From: Nitrospira sp.
Lineage (GTDB): Bacteria; Nitrospirota; Nitrospiria; Nitrospirales; Nitrospiraceae
Direction: 5' to 3'
Assembly (NCBI GenBank): GCA_020846195.1
Contig: JADLEJ010000021.1
Span: 1 to 57,180, forward strand
DNA: 57,180 nt
How positions within the stretch are numbered: the first letter of the stretch is position 1; each line of letters begins with the position of its first letter. The notes below the pieces were generated by a model. That model ran no database searches. It was not told the origin of the DNA and worked only from the letters and a program-made list of their open reading frames with translations. Below, piece after piece: positions 24,627 to 33,537 of the stretch. Made by a program: the position numbers and the translations under genes.

Positions 24627-25925
24627 TCAACAACAGGACGTGTTGTGCCCCGTGCTGTGGCTATGTTCCGCCTGCGTTCTCCAGGCTTCCCCGCTCAATA
24701 ACTGCACGGTCACCAGATCGCCCGGGTTCACCCGTTCCACTTCAACGGGAATATCGATCAGGCAGTTCGCCTTCACCATCGAGGTGAGAATCCCAGACCC
24801 TTGCGCGCCGGTCGTCCGAACCTTGAAGACTCCATCCTCGCGGGTCAGCACGCCGCGAAGAAAATGCCGGCGGTCCGTCCGTTTCGAAAACTTTTCCTGG
24901 ATGACCGCCTGCACAAGCGGCCGCCCGTAGGTCCGATGCCCATTCATCTTCAAGATAGCCGGCCGCACCAGTTGATCGAAGGTCACCATCGATGAGACCG
25001 GATTCCCCGGCAGACCGAAGGCCAGCTTGCCCTGGATCTTGCCAAAGGCCAGCGGCTGCCCCGGCCGGATCGCGAGCTTCCAGAAATTCATCTCGGCGCC
25101 CAATTCGCGGAACACCGCCTTCGTAAAATCGTAATCCCCCATCGACACGCCGCCGGACAACACCAGCACATCCGCCGTGAGCCCATGGGAAATCTTTTCC
25201 TTCAGCGCCGCCGGTGTATCGCGGGCAATCCCGAGCAGAAAGGGAATACCGCCGGCCTCCTGCACCGCCGCCGCAATTCCATAACTATTCGAGTTGATGA
25301 TCTTCTCTTCGCTGAATCGCTCATCCAAATCGGCCAACTCATCGCCGGTGGAAAGAATGGCGACGCGCGGACGCTGATACACGAAAACAAACGACTTCGC
25401 GAGAATCGCCAGCATGCCGGCATCGCCCGGACGAATCTGCGTTCCCTTGGCGATGATGCATTCGCCCTTCTTGACGTCTTCACCCTGCGGGCGGATATTG
25501 GCGCCGCGCGGTTCAGGCTTGAAGACACGAACGGAGCCCGGGGTGTGCTCCGTATCTTCCACTTTCAAGACAGTGTCCGCCCCTTGCGGAATCGGCGCGC
25601 CGGTCATGATGCGAATCGCCTGGCCAGGGCCGACCGATTTCGTCGGCATTTTCCCCGCCGGAACGTCTTCAATGATGGCGAGCGTGACCGTCTTTCCGAC
25701 CGCATGCTCCTGCTTGATGTCGTCCCAACGCACGGCGAATCCGTCCATCGCGCTGTTGTTCCACGGCGGATTATCCCGCTCGGCCACGATATCCTCGCCC
25801 AGCACACGGCCGAGCGCGTCGAGGATGGACACTTTTTCCAAACCCAATGTCGGAGTGGCCTCTAAGACAATCCGCTGCGCCTCTTCGAGCCGCGTGAGTC
25901 CTTCTGTTGCGTCAGGTGCCTTCAC
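24627..25925 (-). CDS. moeA: Molybdopterin molybdenumtransferase
   Basis: This 432-residue protein has MoeA hallmarks: DNPPWNNSAMDGFAVRWDDI, IMTGAPIPQGADTVLKVEDT, PRVAILSTGDELADLDERFS and FGLPGNPVSSMVTFDQLVRP. MoeA inserts molybdate into adenylylated molybdopterin. The GTG start follows GGGAGCGATT. The last ~15 residues (HSHSTGHNTSCC) form a His/Cys tail not usual for MoeA, reminiscent of the tail of the small membrane protein at 22209. The gene is first in a run leading to MobB and the multihaem cytochrome. Confidence 0.95.
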   Translation of the reverse strand: MKAPDATEGLTRLEEAQRIVLEATPTLGLEKVSILDALGRVLGEDIVAERDNPPWNNSAMDGFAVRWDDIKQEHAVGKTVTLAIIEDVPAGKMPTKSVGPGQAIRIMTGAPIPQGADTVLKVEDTEHTPGSVRVFKPEPRGANIRPQGEDVKKGECIIAKGTQIRPGDAGMLAILAKSFVFVYQRPRVAILSTGDELADLDERFSEEKIINSNSYGIAAAVQEAGGIPFLLGIARDTPAALKEKISHGLTADVLVLSGGVSMGDYDFTKAVFRELGAEMNFWKLAIRPGQPLAFGKIQGKLAFGLPGNPVSSMVTFDQLVRPAILKMNGHRTYGRPLVQAVIQEKFSKRTDRRHFLRGVLTREDGVFKVRTTGAQGSGILTSMVKANCLIDIPVEVERVNPGDLVTVQLLSGEAWRTQAEHSHSTGHNTSCC

Positions 25926-25942
25926 AATCGCTCCCGTTCTCT

Positions 25943-26064
25943 CAGGTTGCTGAAACAGGCTGCCAGCGGCGTTCTCGCTACACTCAGAGTCTCAACGTAC
26001 CGAGGCGTACGCCTCGCCTCTTCGCGAGCTGCGGCCTTGCTGGACAGCCTGTTTGATCAACCTG
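25943..26064. repeat. 122-bp inverted-repeat element (MITE/REP-like)
   Basis: The ends CAGGTTGCTGAAACAGGCTG (25943-25962) and its near-perfect inverse (26045-26064) match at 18 of 20 positions. Inside lies the 16-bp palindrome CGAGGCGTACGCCTCG (26001-26016), and the element as a whole folds on itself. It carries no gene and fills nearly all of the Mrp-MoeA intergenic space. I recall similar interspersed palindromes in Nitrospira genomes; copy number cannot be seen here. Confidence 0.8.
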
Positions 26065-26099
26065 CTGATATTCATACTATGGAGTCTTCTCGCAAGCCG

Positions 26100-27053
26100 C
26101 TAATGTGCGTGCCGCGGTGCCACTTTCACGAGTGACCCGCTCTTCTTGCAAAACGCTTCGATCTGATTCGCGATGTTGTGATAACACTCGGCCGTCGCCG
26201 TATCCGAGTTGAACATCGCAAAGGGCTCACCCGCATCCGACTGCATCACGACATCCGGATCGAGCGGAATCCGCCCCAGGAACGGCACCCCCATGCCGTT
26301 GGCGGAGGCTTCTCCTCCGCCCTTGCGGAACACCTCGATGTCCTTATGGCAATGCGGACACTCCAGCCCGCTCATGTTCTCGACAATGCCGATGATCGGC
26401 ACTTCGCTGTCTTTGCAGAACGTCACCGACTTGCGCGAATCCAGCAGCGCGACTTCCTGCGGTGTGGTAATGATGACTGCGCCGCTGACATTGCCGAGCA
26501 GATCGATCGTCGTCACCGATTCGTTGCCGGTCCCAGGCGGCAAGTCGATAAACAAGAAGTTCAGATCCTGCCATTCGACCCCGCCCAGCAACTGGTTGAT
26601 GAATTCATACTTGTAGGCGTCGCGCCAGATGATGGGATCGTCTGGGTTCTGAAGCAGAAACGACATGGAGGCGATTTTCAGATTGTAGGCCTGGAAGGGA
26701 ATGATGCCCCCGGACGTGCTGATCTTGAGCTTCTGCCCTTCCGCCCCGACCATCTTGGGAATGTTCGGGCCGTGAATGTCCATATCGCAAATGCCGACGT
26801 GCCAGCCCTTGAGCGCGAGGCTGACCGCGAGATTGGTCGTGCAGGTGCTCTTCCCCACCCCGCCCTTGTTGCTCATGATGAGGACTTTATATTCGATGCG
26901 CTCCATCCGCTTGGCGACGAGCCATCGGCTATGGCCTTCCTTGTCCTTCTGACAGGATTCGTTCTCGTCGCAAATCGCGCAAGCCCACATGTAGGTGCAG
27001 GCATCGCTTCCCCCGGAGGTTGGCGCTTGGATGACATTCAGTTCGCGGGCCAT
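26100..27053 (-). CDS. Mrp/Nbp35-type Fe-S carrier P-loop ATPase
   Basis: This 317-residue protein has the deviant Walker A MSNKGGVGKST (about 59-69), DMDIHGPNIPKMVG and DLPPGTGNE, all diagnostic of the Mrp/ApbC/Nbp35 family, which bind and transfer 4Fe-4S clusters. It has the C-terminal CPHC pair (ECPHCHKDIEVF) that holds the bridging cluster. It also has an N-terminal set Cys19, Cys25, Cys28, Cys34 (C-x5-C-x2-C-x5-C) resembling the N-terminal ferredoxin-like cluster of eukaryotic Nbp35, uncommon in plain bacterial Mrp. AAGGA precedes the ATG. Genomic position next to TatC and Mo-cofactor genes suggests maturation of Fe-S enzymes for export. Confidence 0.92.
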   Translation of the reverse strand: MARELNVIQAPTSGGSDACTYMWACAICDENESCQKDKEGHSRWLVAKRMERIEYKVLIMSNKGGVGKSTCTTNLAVSLALKGWHVGICDMDIHGPNIPKMVGAEGQKLKISTSGGIIPFQAYNLKIASMSFLLQNPDDPIIWRDAYKYEFINQLLGGVEWQDLNFLFIDLPPGTGNESVTTIDLLGNVSGAVIITTPQEVALLDSRKSVTFCKDSEVPIIGIVENMSGLECPHCHKDIEVFRKGGGEASANGMGVPFLGRIPLDPDVVMQSDAGEPFAMFNSDTATAECYHNIANQIEAFCKKSGSLVKVAPRHAH

Positions 27054-27121
27054 AGTGTGTCCTTCTATCGTATGCGCGCGTCATGCTGGCGCGCGGTGTG
27101 ACATATCGCCTGACGCGTCGA

Positions 27122-28060
27122 TTATCGACGGGGGGTTCCGGTCGGCACCCCAACATACTCGCTGTCGCCTGACTTCGCCATGCGCGCAGCGCCGGCCGTC
27201 GCAGCCGCCGGAGTCAGCGGCGGCGCATCCGCTACCTCGGCGTCCTCCTGCACAGGCTTCTTCTTGTTGAAGAAACCCGCGCTGATAATGCCGACTTCAT
27301 AAAAGATATACATCGGCAGCGCCATCAGGCACTGGTTAAACGGATCGGGCGTCGGCGTCAGAATCGCGGCGACGATAAAAGATCCCAACAACGCCCATTT
27401 TCGATAGCGCCGCAGAAACGGCGCATCGACCCAGCCCAGCTTGGCCATCAACGTGATGGCCAGCGGCACTTCAAAGATCAATCCAAACACGAGGAGAAAC
27501 CACAGCGCAAATCCAACGTATTGCGCAATCGAGAGCTGCGGAATAAACCCGGCGTTCACGCCGTAGGAGATGAGAAAATTCAAGGCAAAGGGGAGGACGA
27601 AGAAAAAAGAAAAGGTCACGCCCGTCAGAAACGCCAGCGTGCTCAAGATCACAAAGGGGCCGACAAACCGGCGCTCCTGCACATGCAGACCGGGCACGAC
27701 AAACTGCCAGAACTCCAGCAAAATATAGGGGGTCGCCAGGACGACGGCAAACAGACCGGCCACTTTCACGTTCTGCCACAGCGCTTCGCCCGGCGCCAGA
27801 AAGACAAACGGCACCGTCGGGAGATCCGTCGGCTCCCACGACAACGTGCTGGGCACGAACATGTTCTGAAGGGGAATGCGCAGCCATTTCACGAGGGCGT
27901 CGGCGTAGAAGAACGTGACGACAAACACAATCGCCGTCACGATGACGGCACGCGTCAGCCGGACCTGGAGCTCCACGAGGTGCTCCATGACTGGCATTTT
28001 TTTGTCTTCCAGCGGCTTGAAGACCGAGTCCTGCAGCCACCGGTTTAAATCGTTCAGCAC
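27122..28060 (-). CDS. tatC: Twin-arginine translocase subunit TatC
   Basis: This 312-residue protein shows six transmembrane segments and TatC motifs: MEHLVELQVRLTRAVI near the N-terminus (the conserved HLxELRxR region), FVVPGLHVQERRFVGPFVIL and FGLIFEVPLAI. TatC recognises twin-arginine signal peptides and exports folded, cofactor-loaded proteins. The C-terminal extension (about 60 residues after the last helix, KKKPVQEDAEVADAPPLTPA) is longer than usual. Start is GTG at 28060. No tatA/B gene is in the window. Confidence 0.94.
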   Translation of the reverse strand: MLNDLNRWLQDSVFKPLEDKKMPVMEHLVELQVRLTRAVIVTAIVFVVTFFYADALVKWLRIPLQNMFVPSTLSWEPTDLPTVPFVFLAPGEALWQNVKVAGLFAVVLATPYILLEFWQFVVPGLHVQERRFVGPFVILSTLAFLTGVTFSFFFVLPFALNFLISYGVNAGFIPQLSIAQYVGFALWFLLVFGLIFEVPLAITLMAKLGWVDAPFLRRYRKWALLGSFIVAAILTPTPDPFNQCLMALPMYIFYEVGIISAGFFNKKKPVQEDAEVADAPPLTPAAATAGAARMAKSGDSEYVGVPTGTPRR

Positions 28061-28082
28061 CGCGCCCTCATCGTACAGAACG

Positions 28083-28120
28083 ATGCGGCGCCGGATCGCA
28101 ACAGATCACCGGCGCCGCAT
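28083..28120. other. Strong 12-bp-stem hairpin between the HtrA and TatC genes
   Basis: ATGCGGCGCCGG (28083-28094) and CCGGCGCCGCAT (28109-28120) are perfect inverse complements around a 14-nt loop. There is no T run on either side, so a full intrinsic terminator is unlikely; it may attenuate read-through or protect the upstream mRNA. Confidence 0.55.
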
Positions 28121-28127
28121 ACTCGGT

Positions 28128-29648
28128 CTACTTGGGATTGACTGCCACGAACAAGCTATTGCCCTGGCGGTTGACCAACAACACGGCCAACTCGTCTTTC
28201 TTGATCTTGTTCGCCGCCTTCAGATATTCATCCACCGTTTTGACGGTCTCATGATTCACTTCCTGAATGATGTCTCCACGCTGCAATCCCGCCGCTTCCG
28301 CCTGGCCGCCCGGCTCCACACTGGTCACGACCACGCCGGTGGTCTTCGCGGGGATGTTCAGCTGGCTCATGATTGCATTGTCCAACGCTTGGATCTTGAG
28401 CGACGCCAGCACATTATCCGGCGGCTTGATCGTCTCACCCTGCTCTTTGGGTGGCGCCGCTTCTTTTTTGGCCAGCAATTCGTCGGATGGCCGCTCCGCA
28501 ACCTTCACGGCAATGGTCTGCTCTTTCCCATCGCGCAGAACTTTCACCTGGGCATCCTTGCCCACCATGGTCCGCGCGACCAAATTGCGCAACTGGCTCA
28601 CGCTCTGCACTTCTTTGCCGTTGAACGCAATGACCACATCGCCGCGTTTCACTCCAGCGGCAGCTGACGGGCCATTCTCATTCACATCGCTGATGAGCAC
28701 GCCCTTGCGCTGCTCCGGCAACTTGAACGACTTGGCCAGCGCCGGCGTGATTTCCTGAATCGCCACGCCCATCCATCCACGGACGACTTTGCCGGTTTTC
28801 TGAAGGCTGTCGACAATATCCACCGCGATGCTGCTGGGAATGGCAAAACCGATCCCTTCCGACCCGCCGGTGCGGGAGAAAATGGCGGTATTGATGCCCA
28901 TCAAGTCGCCGTTCATGTTCACCAGCGCCCCACCGGAGTTACCCGGATTGATCGCTGCATCGGTCTGGATAAAATCCTCGTAGTCGGCGATGCCCACGTT
29001 TCCACGGCCCAGCGCGCTGATGATGCCCATCGTCACCGTGGAGCTCAGCCCGAACGGACTGCCGACGGCCAGCACCAAATCGCCCACGGCGAGCTTGTCG
29101 TAATCGGCCCACTTCAACGAAGGCAAATCCTTCGCTTCGATTTTAATCACCGCCAAATCCGTCTTGGGATCGGTGCCGATCGTCTTTGCGGTAAACTCCC
29201 GCCGATCGCTGAGCGTGACGGTGATTTGTGTGGCACCTTCCACCACATGGTTATTCGTCACGATATATCCGTTGGAATCAAAAATGACCCCTGATCCGGC
29301 GCTCTGTTCAGGCCGTCCATGCCCGCCTGGAGGACCTGGCGGCATCGGGGGCGGCGTCGGAAGATCCCCTCCGCCCGGCTCATCGCCGCCGCCGGGAGGG
29401 CCGCCAAACGGGCCGGGAGGAAGTCCGCCACGGCGGCGGCCACCTTCACCACCACCGCCTGTCACGGCAATATTCACCACGGCGGGGGTTACTTTCTTCA
29501 CGATCTCAGAAAATCCTTGGGTAAATGCCGGAGGAACGCCTGCCACCGATATGGCAGGATCCCCGATCAACCCGCCTGCGACCGTGCCCACAAAGACAAG
29601 CCCGCAACCAATCATAAACTTGGTCGCCTGCTGACGCCGATAGACCAT
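28128..29648 (-). CDS. DegP/HtrA-family periplasmic serine protease
   Basis: From ATG 29648, after a GGGAGGAAC site, the protein is 506 residues with a signal anchor (KFMIGCGLVFVGTVAGGLIG). The catalytic triad is present: His (NNHVVEGA), Asp (TDLAVIKIE) and Ser (NPGNSGGAL). Two PDZ domains follow (about 300-390 and 410-505). A Gly/Pro-rich low-complexity insert (PPGPFGGPPGGGDEPGGG) lies between the N-terminus and the protease domain, in the place of the DegP LA loop. DegP-type proteins degrade or refold misfolded envelope proteins. An upstream in-frame start would add a hydrophilic leader and is not preferred. Confidence 0.94.
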   Translation of the reverse strand: MVYRRQQATKFMIGCGLVFVGTVAGGLIGDPAISVAGVPPAFTQGFSEIVKKVTPAVVNIAVTGGGGEGGRRRGGLPPGPFGGPPGGGDEPGGGDLPTPPPMPPGPPGGHGRPEQSAGSGVIFDSNGYIVTNNHVVEGATQITVTLSDRREFTAKTIGTDPKTDLAVIKIEAKDLPSLKWADYDKLAVGDLVLAVGSPFGLSSTVTMGIISALGRGNVGIADYEDFIQTDAAINPGNSGGALVNMNGDLMGINTAIFSRTGGSEGIGFAIPSSIAVDIVDSLQKTGKVVRGWMGVAIQEITPALAKSFKLPEQRKGVLISDVNENGPSAAAGVKRGDVVIAFNGKEVQSVSQLRNLVARTMVGKDAQVKVLRDGKEQTIAVKVAERPSDELLAKKEAAPPKEQGETIKPPDNVLASLKIQALDNAIMSQLNIPAKTTGVVVTSVEPGGQAEAAGLQRGDIIQEVNHETVKTVDEYLKAANKIKKDELAVLLVNRQGNSLFVAVNPK

Positions 29649-30014
29649 GCTCAGTTCCTCCCGACGGTTGAACTCACCATACGCCTCACATTGATCGGCA
29701 ATCGGCTCGCGCCAGCCGACCGAACGGGACATCTTACACTAATCATTCCTTGGGCTTCAAAGAGGAAAAGTCCCCCTCAAAATAGCCTCGCTTTTGCATT
29801 TTGAAGAGATGGGCTGAGGCAATCCGAAGGATCGAACGACTGACTTCATTCATGTAAACAGCAATCCATCGGTCATTGCCTCACATATTCGCTCTTCCAC
29901 ATATCTGCATAGTCTTTCCAGAGGCAATCGCCCCCACTTGAAATCGAGCACAGAGTCCTTTACCGTGGCATCACTTCAAGGGTACTTCCACGCAGGACGC
30001 GAGGAGGAAGACCG
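29649..30014. other. 366-bp divergent intergenic region
   Basis: Apart from the candidate HtrA promoter and the GAGGAGG ribosome binding site of the glycosyltransferase gene at its right end, I see no gene, repeat or structure in this stretch. Confidence 0.5.
29731..29760 (-). promoter_or_regulatory. Possible sigma-70 promoter of the HtrA gene
   Basis: On the minus strand TTGAAG (29760-29755) and TAAGAT (29736-29731) are separated by 18 bp, about 80 bp upstream of the ATG. Both boxes match consensus moderately. Confidence 0.4.
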
Positions 30015-30838
30015 GTGACGCAGGAAGAATTGTGCAGGATGCTAGATCTCTCCGTCGTCATCCCCGCGCATAATGAAGCTGTACGCATCCTTCCCTACCT
30101 ACATTCGATTCACAACTCTCTTTCCCGTCAAAACCGCTCCTACGAAATTATTGTCGTCGATGACGGCAGCCAGGACGACACGATCAAAATAGTCTGTGAT
30201 TTGCCAAAACCGAGCCCAGTACGAGACTTATTCCCTTGCCGACCTGCATGGGAAAGGGTGGGGCCGTCAGACAAGGAATGCTCGCAGCGCGAGGCCGGCT
30301 ACAGTTATTCACCGATGCTGATGGCGCCACAGCCATTACAGAGCTCGGCCGGCTTGAACAGGCCATCCGAAACGGCGCCGACATGGCCATCGGGTCGCGG
30401 AGCCTGGCCTCTCGGCAACAAGGCTTCAAAGTAACCGCCCCCTGGCACCGAAGTATTCTGGGAGGCTGTTTCAATGCACTGGTTCGTTTGGGAGGAATTC
30501 GAGGAATAGGCGACACGCAATGCGGGTTCAAGCTATTCGAGCAATCTGTCGCGCGCGATCTTTTCTCCGCCTCGACCATTAACGGCTATGGCTTTGACCT
30601 CGAACTGCTGTTCATCGCCCAACAACGCGGCTACCGGGTAACAGAAGTCCCCGTAAATTGGACAGCCCTGCCAGGCTCAAAAATACGGCTCTTCCGAGAC
30701 AGCATCGCCATTCTCCGCGAGTTCAGCCTTATTCACCGAAACGCAGCCAAAGGATATTATTCACCTGTTGCAACGCAGGACGCCCTCTCACCATTCCAAT
30801 CTACGTCCCGCACCTCAAGCACACTCCTTTACCGCTAA
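30015..30838 (+). pseudogene. Family 2 glycosyltransferase split by a frameshift
   Basis: The first part, from GTG 30015 after GAGGAGG, encodes LDLSVVIPAHNEAVRILPYL and VVDDGSQDDTIKIVCDL, the GT2 nucleotide-sugar-binding N-terminus. In another frame, from about 30200, the protein continues GKGGAVRQGMLAARGRLQLF with the FTDADGA metal motif, then GDTQCGFKLFEQS and YGFDLELLFIAQQRGYRVTE to a stop at 30838. The breakpoint is at about 30199-30203, where one missing base (GATTTGCC) would restore a continuous ~274-residue protein. The whole matches dolichyl-phosphate glucosyl/mannosyltransferase-like enzymes (DPM1/ALG5 group). Either a recent inactivating mutation or a sequencing error. Confidence 0.85.
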
Positions 30839-30927
30839 CCCTCTGCGCATCGCTCTCAAAATACCTGAACGAAAGATGCCTTCGTCAACGCACAGCGTCG
30901 AGGGTGCAAACTTTTATACGGCCTCAA

Positions 30928-30970
30928 CAAAAAACGAGAGGGGTGGGAGATTGCTCCCCCACCCCTCTCT
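30928..30970 (-). terminator. Rho-independent terminator of the cytochrome c gene
   Basis: On the minus strand GAGAGGGGTGGGGGAG, loop CAAT, then CTCCCACCCCTCTC is followed by GTTTTTTG. The long GC-rich stem plus T6 run lies 24 bp after the cytochrome stop codon. Confidence 0.92.
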
Positions 30971-30993
30971 CAACCCAGCGATCCCTGAAGGGA

Positions 30994-31440
30994 TTACTCG
31001 CCCTTGCAGAAGCTCCGCTCGTAGTTGATGATGTGCCAGGCTTCTTCTTCGTTGATCGCGGCAGGGATCAACGACACCATGCCTGTTCCCGCGCTGCCGT
31101 TCTTGATGACCCAGAACAGCTCGCCATCTTTCCGCTTCTTGTGGAACTTGCAATTGGTGAAGTCCCGGGGGCTCGGATCCAAGATCGCGCCGGCCGGGCC
31201 ATCGCCCTTGCCTTCCTTACCATGGCAATTGAAGCAAGTGCCCTTGCCCTCGAACAACGCTTTGCCCTTGGCAATGCTCTCCGGGCTAGACGCAACCGGA
31301 TTCTTCATCGCCTTTGCATCGCTCATCTGATCGGCTGGAACGCGGGGCTTGAGCGGATCCTTTTCCGCGGCGCCCACCACCGTCACAGACATCAGCATCA
31401 GGGCTGCAGTGATTCCCAAGAACTTCGAGAAGTAACCCAT
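30994..31440 (-). CDS. Monohaem c-type cytochrome, secreted
   Basis: From ATG 31440, with AAAGGAGG 8 nt upstream, this is a 148-residue protein with a signal peptide (FSKFLGITAALMLMSVTVVG, cleavage near AAEK). It has one haem motif, CFNCH, preceded by IAKGKALFEGKGT and followed by GKEGKGDGPAG, the class I cytochrome c fold. Methionines in GTGMVSL are candidate axial ligands. It is probably a soluble periplasmic electron carrier. Its own promoter and terminator show it is a single-gene transcript. Confidence 0.93.
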   Translation of the reverse strand: MGYFSKFLGITAALMLMSVTVVGAAEKDPLKPRVPADQMSDAKAMKNPVASSPESIAKGKALFEGKGTCFNCHGKEGKGDGPAGAILDPSPRDFTNCKFHKKRKDGELFWVIKNGSAGTGMVSLIPAAINEEEAWHIINYERSFCKGE

Positions 31441-31913
31441 CGCACGTCCTCCTTTGTGTTGAACCCACCACACGTGAACTCGGCCTCGGGCCGCTGGCAT
31501 CATGATACCGAATACAAAAAAAATCGCTGAAACGGGCGGACTATAGCAACCACGCTCAATTCTTGTCAAGAAATCCGTCCCCTGGCGGCTATGCCCAGAC
31601 CACCCGATTGCTTTGCCTCCGCCCGCTGCACCCTCTCCATGTATCAAAGGGCGTGCCATGGAAAGCGAATTCAGAAAGGCCTTATTTAAGCCACTTATCG
31701 CGGCCAATCCTAGCGAGATCCTCAGCCAGACCTCGTCGCGACACCTTTGGGCCACAAACTTTCATTGTTGCCCCATGCAGGACGCTGATGCAGCCCAAGG
31801 CCAGCCACCCTACCTGCCATGGGGCAGTATCGCTGACAACAGCTTTGCGCGTGAGTGAACCAGATGGCTCGGCCCCCGCTTGAAAAGAAGCCGAAAGAAA
31901 CGAGGCGATACCC
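31441..31913. other. 473-bp intergenic region
   Basis: It contains the cytochrome promoter near its left side. The remaining ~340 bp hold only short open frames without family resemblance or ribosome binding sites, and no repeat I could see. Confidence 0.5.
31540..31569 (-). promoter_or_regulatory. Sigma-70 promoter of the cytochrome c gene
   Basis: On the minus strand a perfect -35 TTGACA (31569-31564) and -10 TATAGT (31545-31540) are 18 bp apart, 100 bp upstream of the cytochrome ATG. This is one of the best matches to consensus in the window and suggests strong expression. Confidence 0.8.
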
Positions 31914-32834
31914 TTACCGCTTGATCACCACATCGCGAGCGACTTTTCCACTCGGGCCGAATGGCTTAAGCGGCTTCCCGTTGAGTTCAGCTTTCACTCC
32001 GCCGGCATTCCCCAGCGTCAGAACGAACTGGTCTTGCCCTTTCCACTGGGCCTTTTCACCAGGACGCAGCAACGCTTCCTGCGGGCTGCCGCTGTCGATC
32101 TGCACCACCACCCAGCTCAATTCATTGGCTTCAAGATCCAGCACTAATTGCCCATCAGAAGCCGACCCGGCCCCCTCGATTGAGATGCCACCGAGCGGAC
32201 CCTCTGTGCTAGGCGACGCCGTCGAAACAAGATCCAGCTCTGGCTTCGCGGCAACCACCGGAGCCTGGCTTCCAGCCGGTTCGCTTGCGCGCCCTTCCGC
32301 TGCGGGTTTCGCGGGGGCCGGCGGCGCGGGTTCATTCGGCTTGGCTGGAACGGGCGCTGGGTCCTGGTGGGCACTGGACTCGCCCGCGTCTTTTGTCACC
32401 TGCGTGCTTCGCTTATTCGACGTCAGCTCGGAAGTGCTTCGCCGCAAGACCGACGTTTGCTCGCGGCTCAGCAGGAAAATGAGCGTCAACACCGCAATGC
32501 CAATCGCCACCGCCACCGCTTTCCGGTTGGCTTGGCGCTTGCGCTCTTCTTCAACCTGCCGAACCTTCAACCGCTCCCGTTCATCCTGCTTTTCATAAAA
32601 CGCCCCGGCCGACTGAACGAATCGATGGATCGCATCTTCTTCATCGAGTCCTAGGGATCGCGCGTAGGATCGAACGAACCCTCTCGCAAAGACCTGATCG
32701 GGCAACTTGGCGAAGTTGCCATCTTCCAGCGCTTTGACAAAATCGGACCGGATGCGCGTCTTCGCCGCGACTTCGTCGACGGTCAACCCCTTGGTCTCGC
32801 GAACCTGCCGAAAGAATTCACCAACCGATTCCAT
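31914..32834 (-). CDS. RodZ-like membrane protein with N-terminal HTH
   Basis: This 306-residue protein has a Cro/CI-type helix-turn-helix (1-70, GEFFRQVRETKGLTVDEVAA), a juxtamembrane basic stretch, one transmembrane helix (about 107-125, AVAVAIGIAVLTLIFLL), a Pro/Ala-rich linker (150-200) and a C-terminal DUF4115-like beta domain (LDLEANELSWVVVQIDSGSP). That is the layout of RodZ, which links MreB to the elongasome. It is last in the Tol-Pal-to-RodZ gene run, 10 bp after the TPR lipoprotein gene. No mreB is in the window. Confidence 0.87.
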   Translation of the reverse strand: MESVGEFFRQVRETKGLTVDEVAAKTRIRSDFVKALEDGNFAKLPDQVFARGFVRSYARSLGLDEEDAIHRFVQSAGAFYEKQDERERLKVRQVEEERKRQANRKAVAVAIGIAVLTLIFLLSREQTSVLRRSTSELTSNKRSTQVTKDAGESSAHQDPAPVPAKPNEPAPPAPAKPAAEGRASEPAGSQAPVVAAKPELDLVSTASPSTEGPLGGISIEGAGSASDGQLVLDLEANELSWVVVQIDSGSPQEALLRPGEKAQWKGQDQFVLTLGNAGGVKAELNGKPLKPFGPSGKVARDVVIKR

Positions 32835-32844
32835 ACGCCCTCGA

Positions 32845-33537
32845 CTACTTTAACCGAGCCAAAAGTTCTGTTGCTGCCGTTGCGTACTCGCCGCCCTTAT
32901 CCATCGTCTTCACCTTGCCGAGCGTCTCTCGCGCTTTGACGACATACCCCAACTTGGCATACACCCGCCCCAGCTCGAGATGGGTCAGCGCCGGAGGCAC
33001 ACTAGCGGGACTTGCCGCCGCGGCGTCCTCCAGCGACTCCATCGCCTCTTGGAAGTCTCCCCGTTGGGCCAATGCCCGGCCTAAATGAAACCGCGCCAAA
33101 TCCGGAGTGGCATACAATGGATTCGCCAGCGCCGCCCGGTAGGACTTGATCGCCTCGTCCCACTTCCCCTGGCTTGCCAGGACTTGTCCTAAATAGGTAT
33201 GCGCTTCTGAATAGGCGTCGTCAATCTGAATAGCCGCTTGCAACTCTTCTTCGGCCAGAGCCAATTTCCCTTGGATGGCATAGACATGGCCGAGGCCATA
33301 GCGCGCCTCTTTATTCTTCGGATTCAGCTGCACCGCTTTCTGAAACGAGACGAACGCTTTCTGGCGATCCCCGCTGAGCGTCGCAATCCCTTCCTGATAA
33401 TGGCCTTGAGACTTTTGAATCGACTCTTCCGTGGCGGCACAGGCGCTGATGAACAGACAGCCCCCCACGAGCAGACTGCGTCCGCACTGAAGCGTCAGCG
33501 CCCCCCATGGCCCACGGCGCTGTTCCCCATCGGGCAT
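32845..33537 (-). CDS. TPR-repeat lipoprotein
   Basis: This 230-residue protein has a lipobox (GGCLFISAC) and at least four tetratricopeptide repeats (for example AFVSFQKAVQLNPKNKEARY and AIKSYRAALANPLYATPDLA). It resembles PilF/NlpI-type scaffold lipoproteins. Its ATG overlaps the stop of the PfkB gene (TAATG), so translation is coupled. Partners are probably envelope complexes; nothing more specific is visible. Confidence 0.88.
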   Translation of the reverse strand: MPDGEQRRGPWGALTLQCGRSLLVGGCLFISACAATEESIQKSQGHYQEGIATLSGDRQKAFVSFQKAVQLNPKNKEARYGLGHVYAIQGKLALAEEELQAAIQIDDAYSEAHTYLGQVLASQGKWDEAIKSYRAALANPLYATPDLARFHLGRALAQRGDFQEAMESLEDAAAASPASVPPALTHLELGRVYAKLGYVVKARETLGKVKTMDKGGEYATAATELLARLK

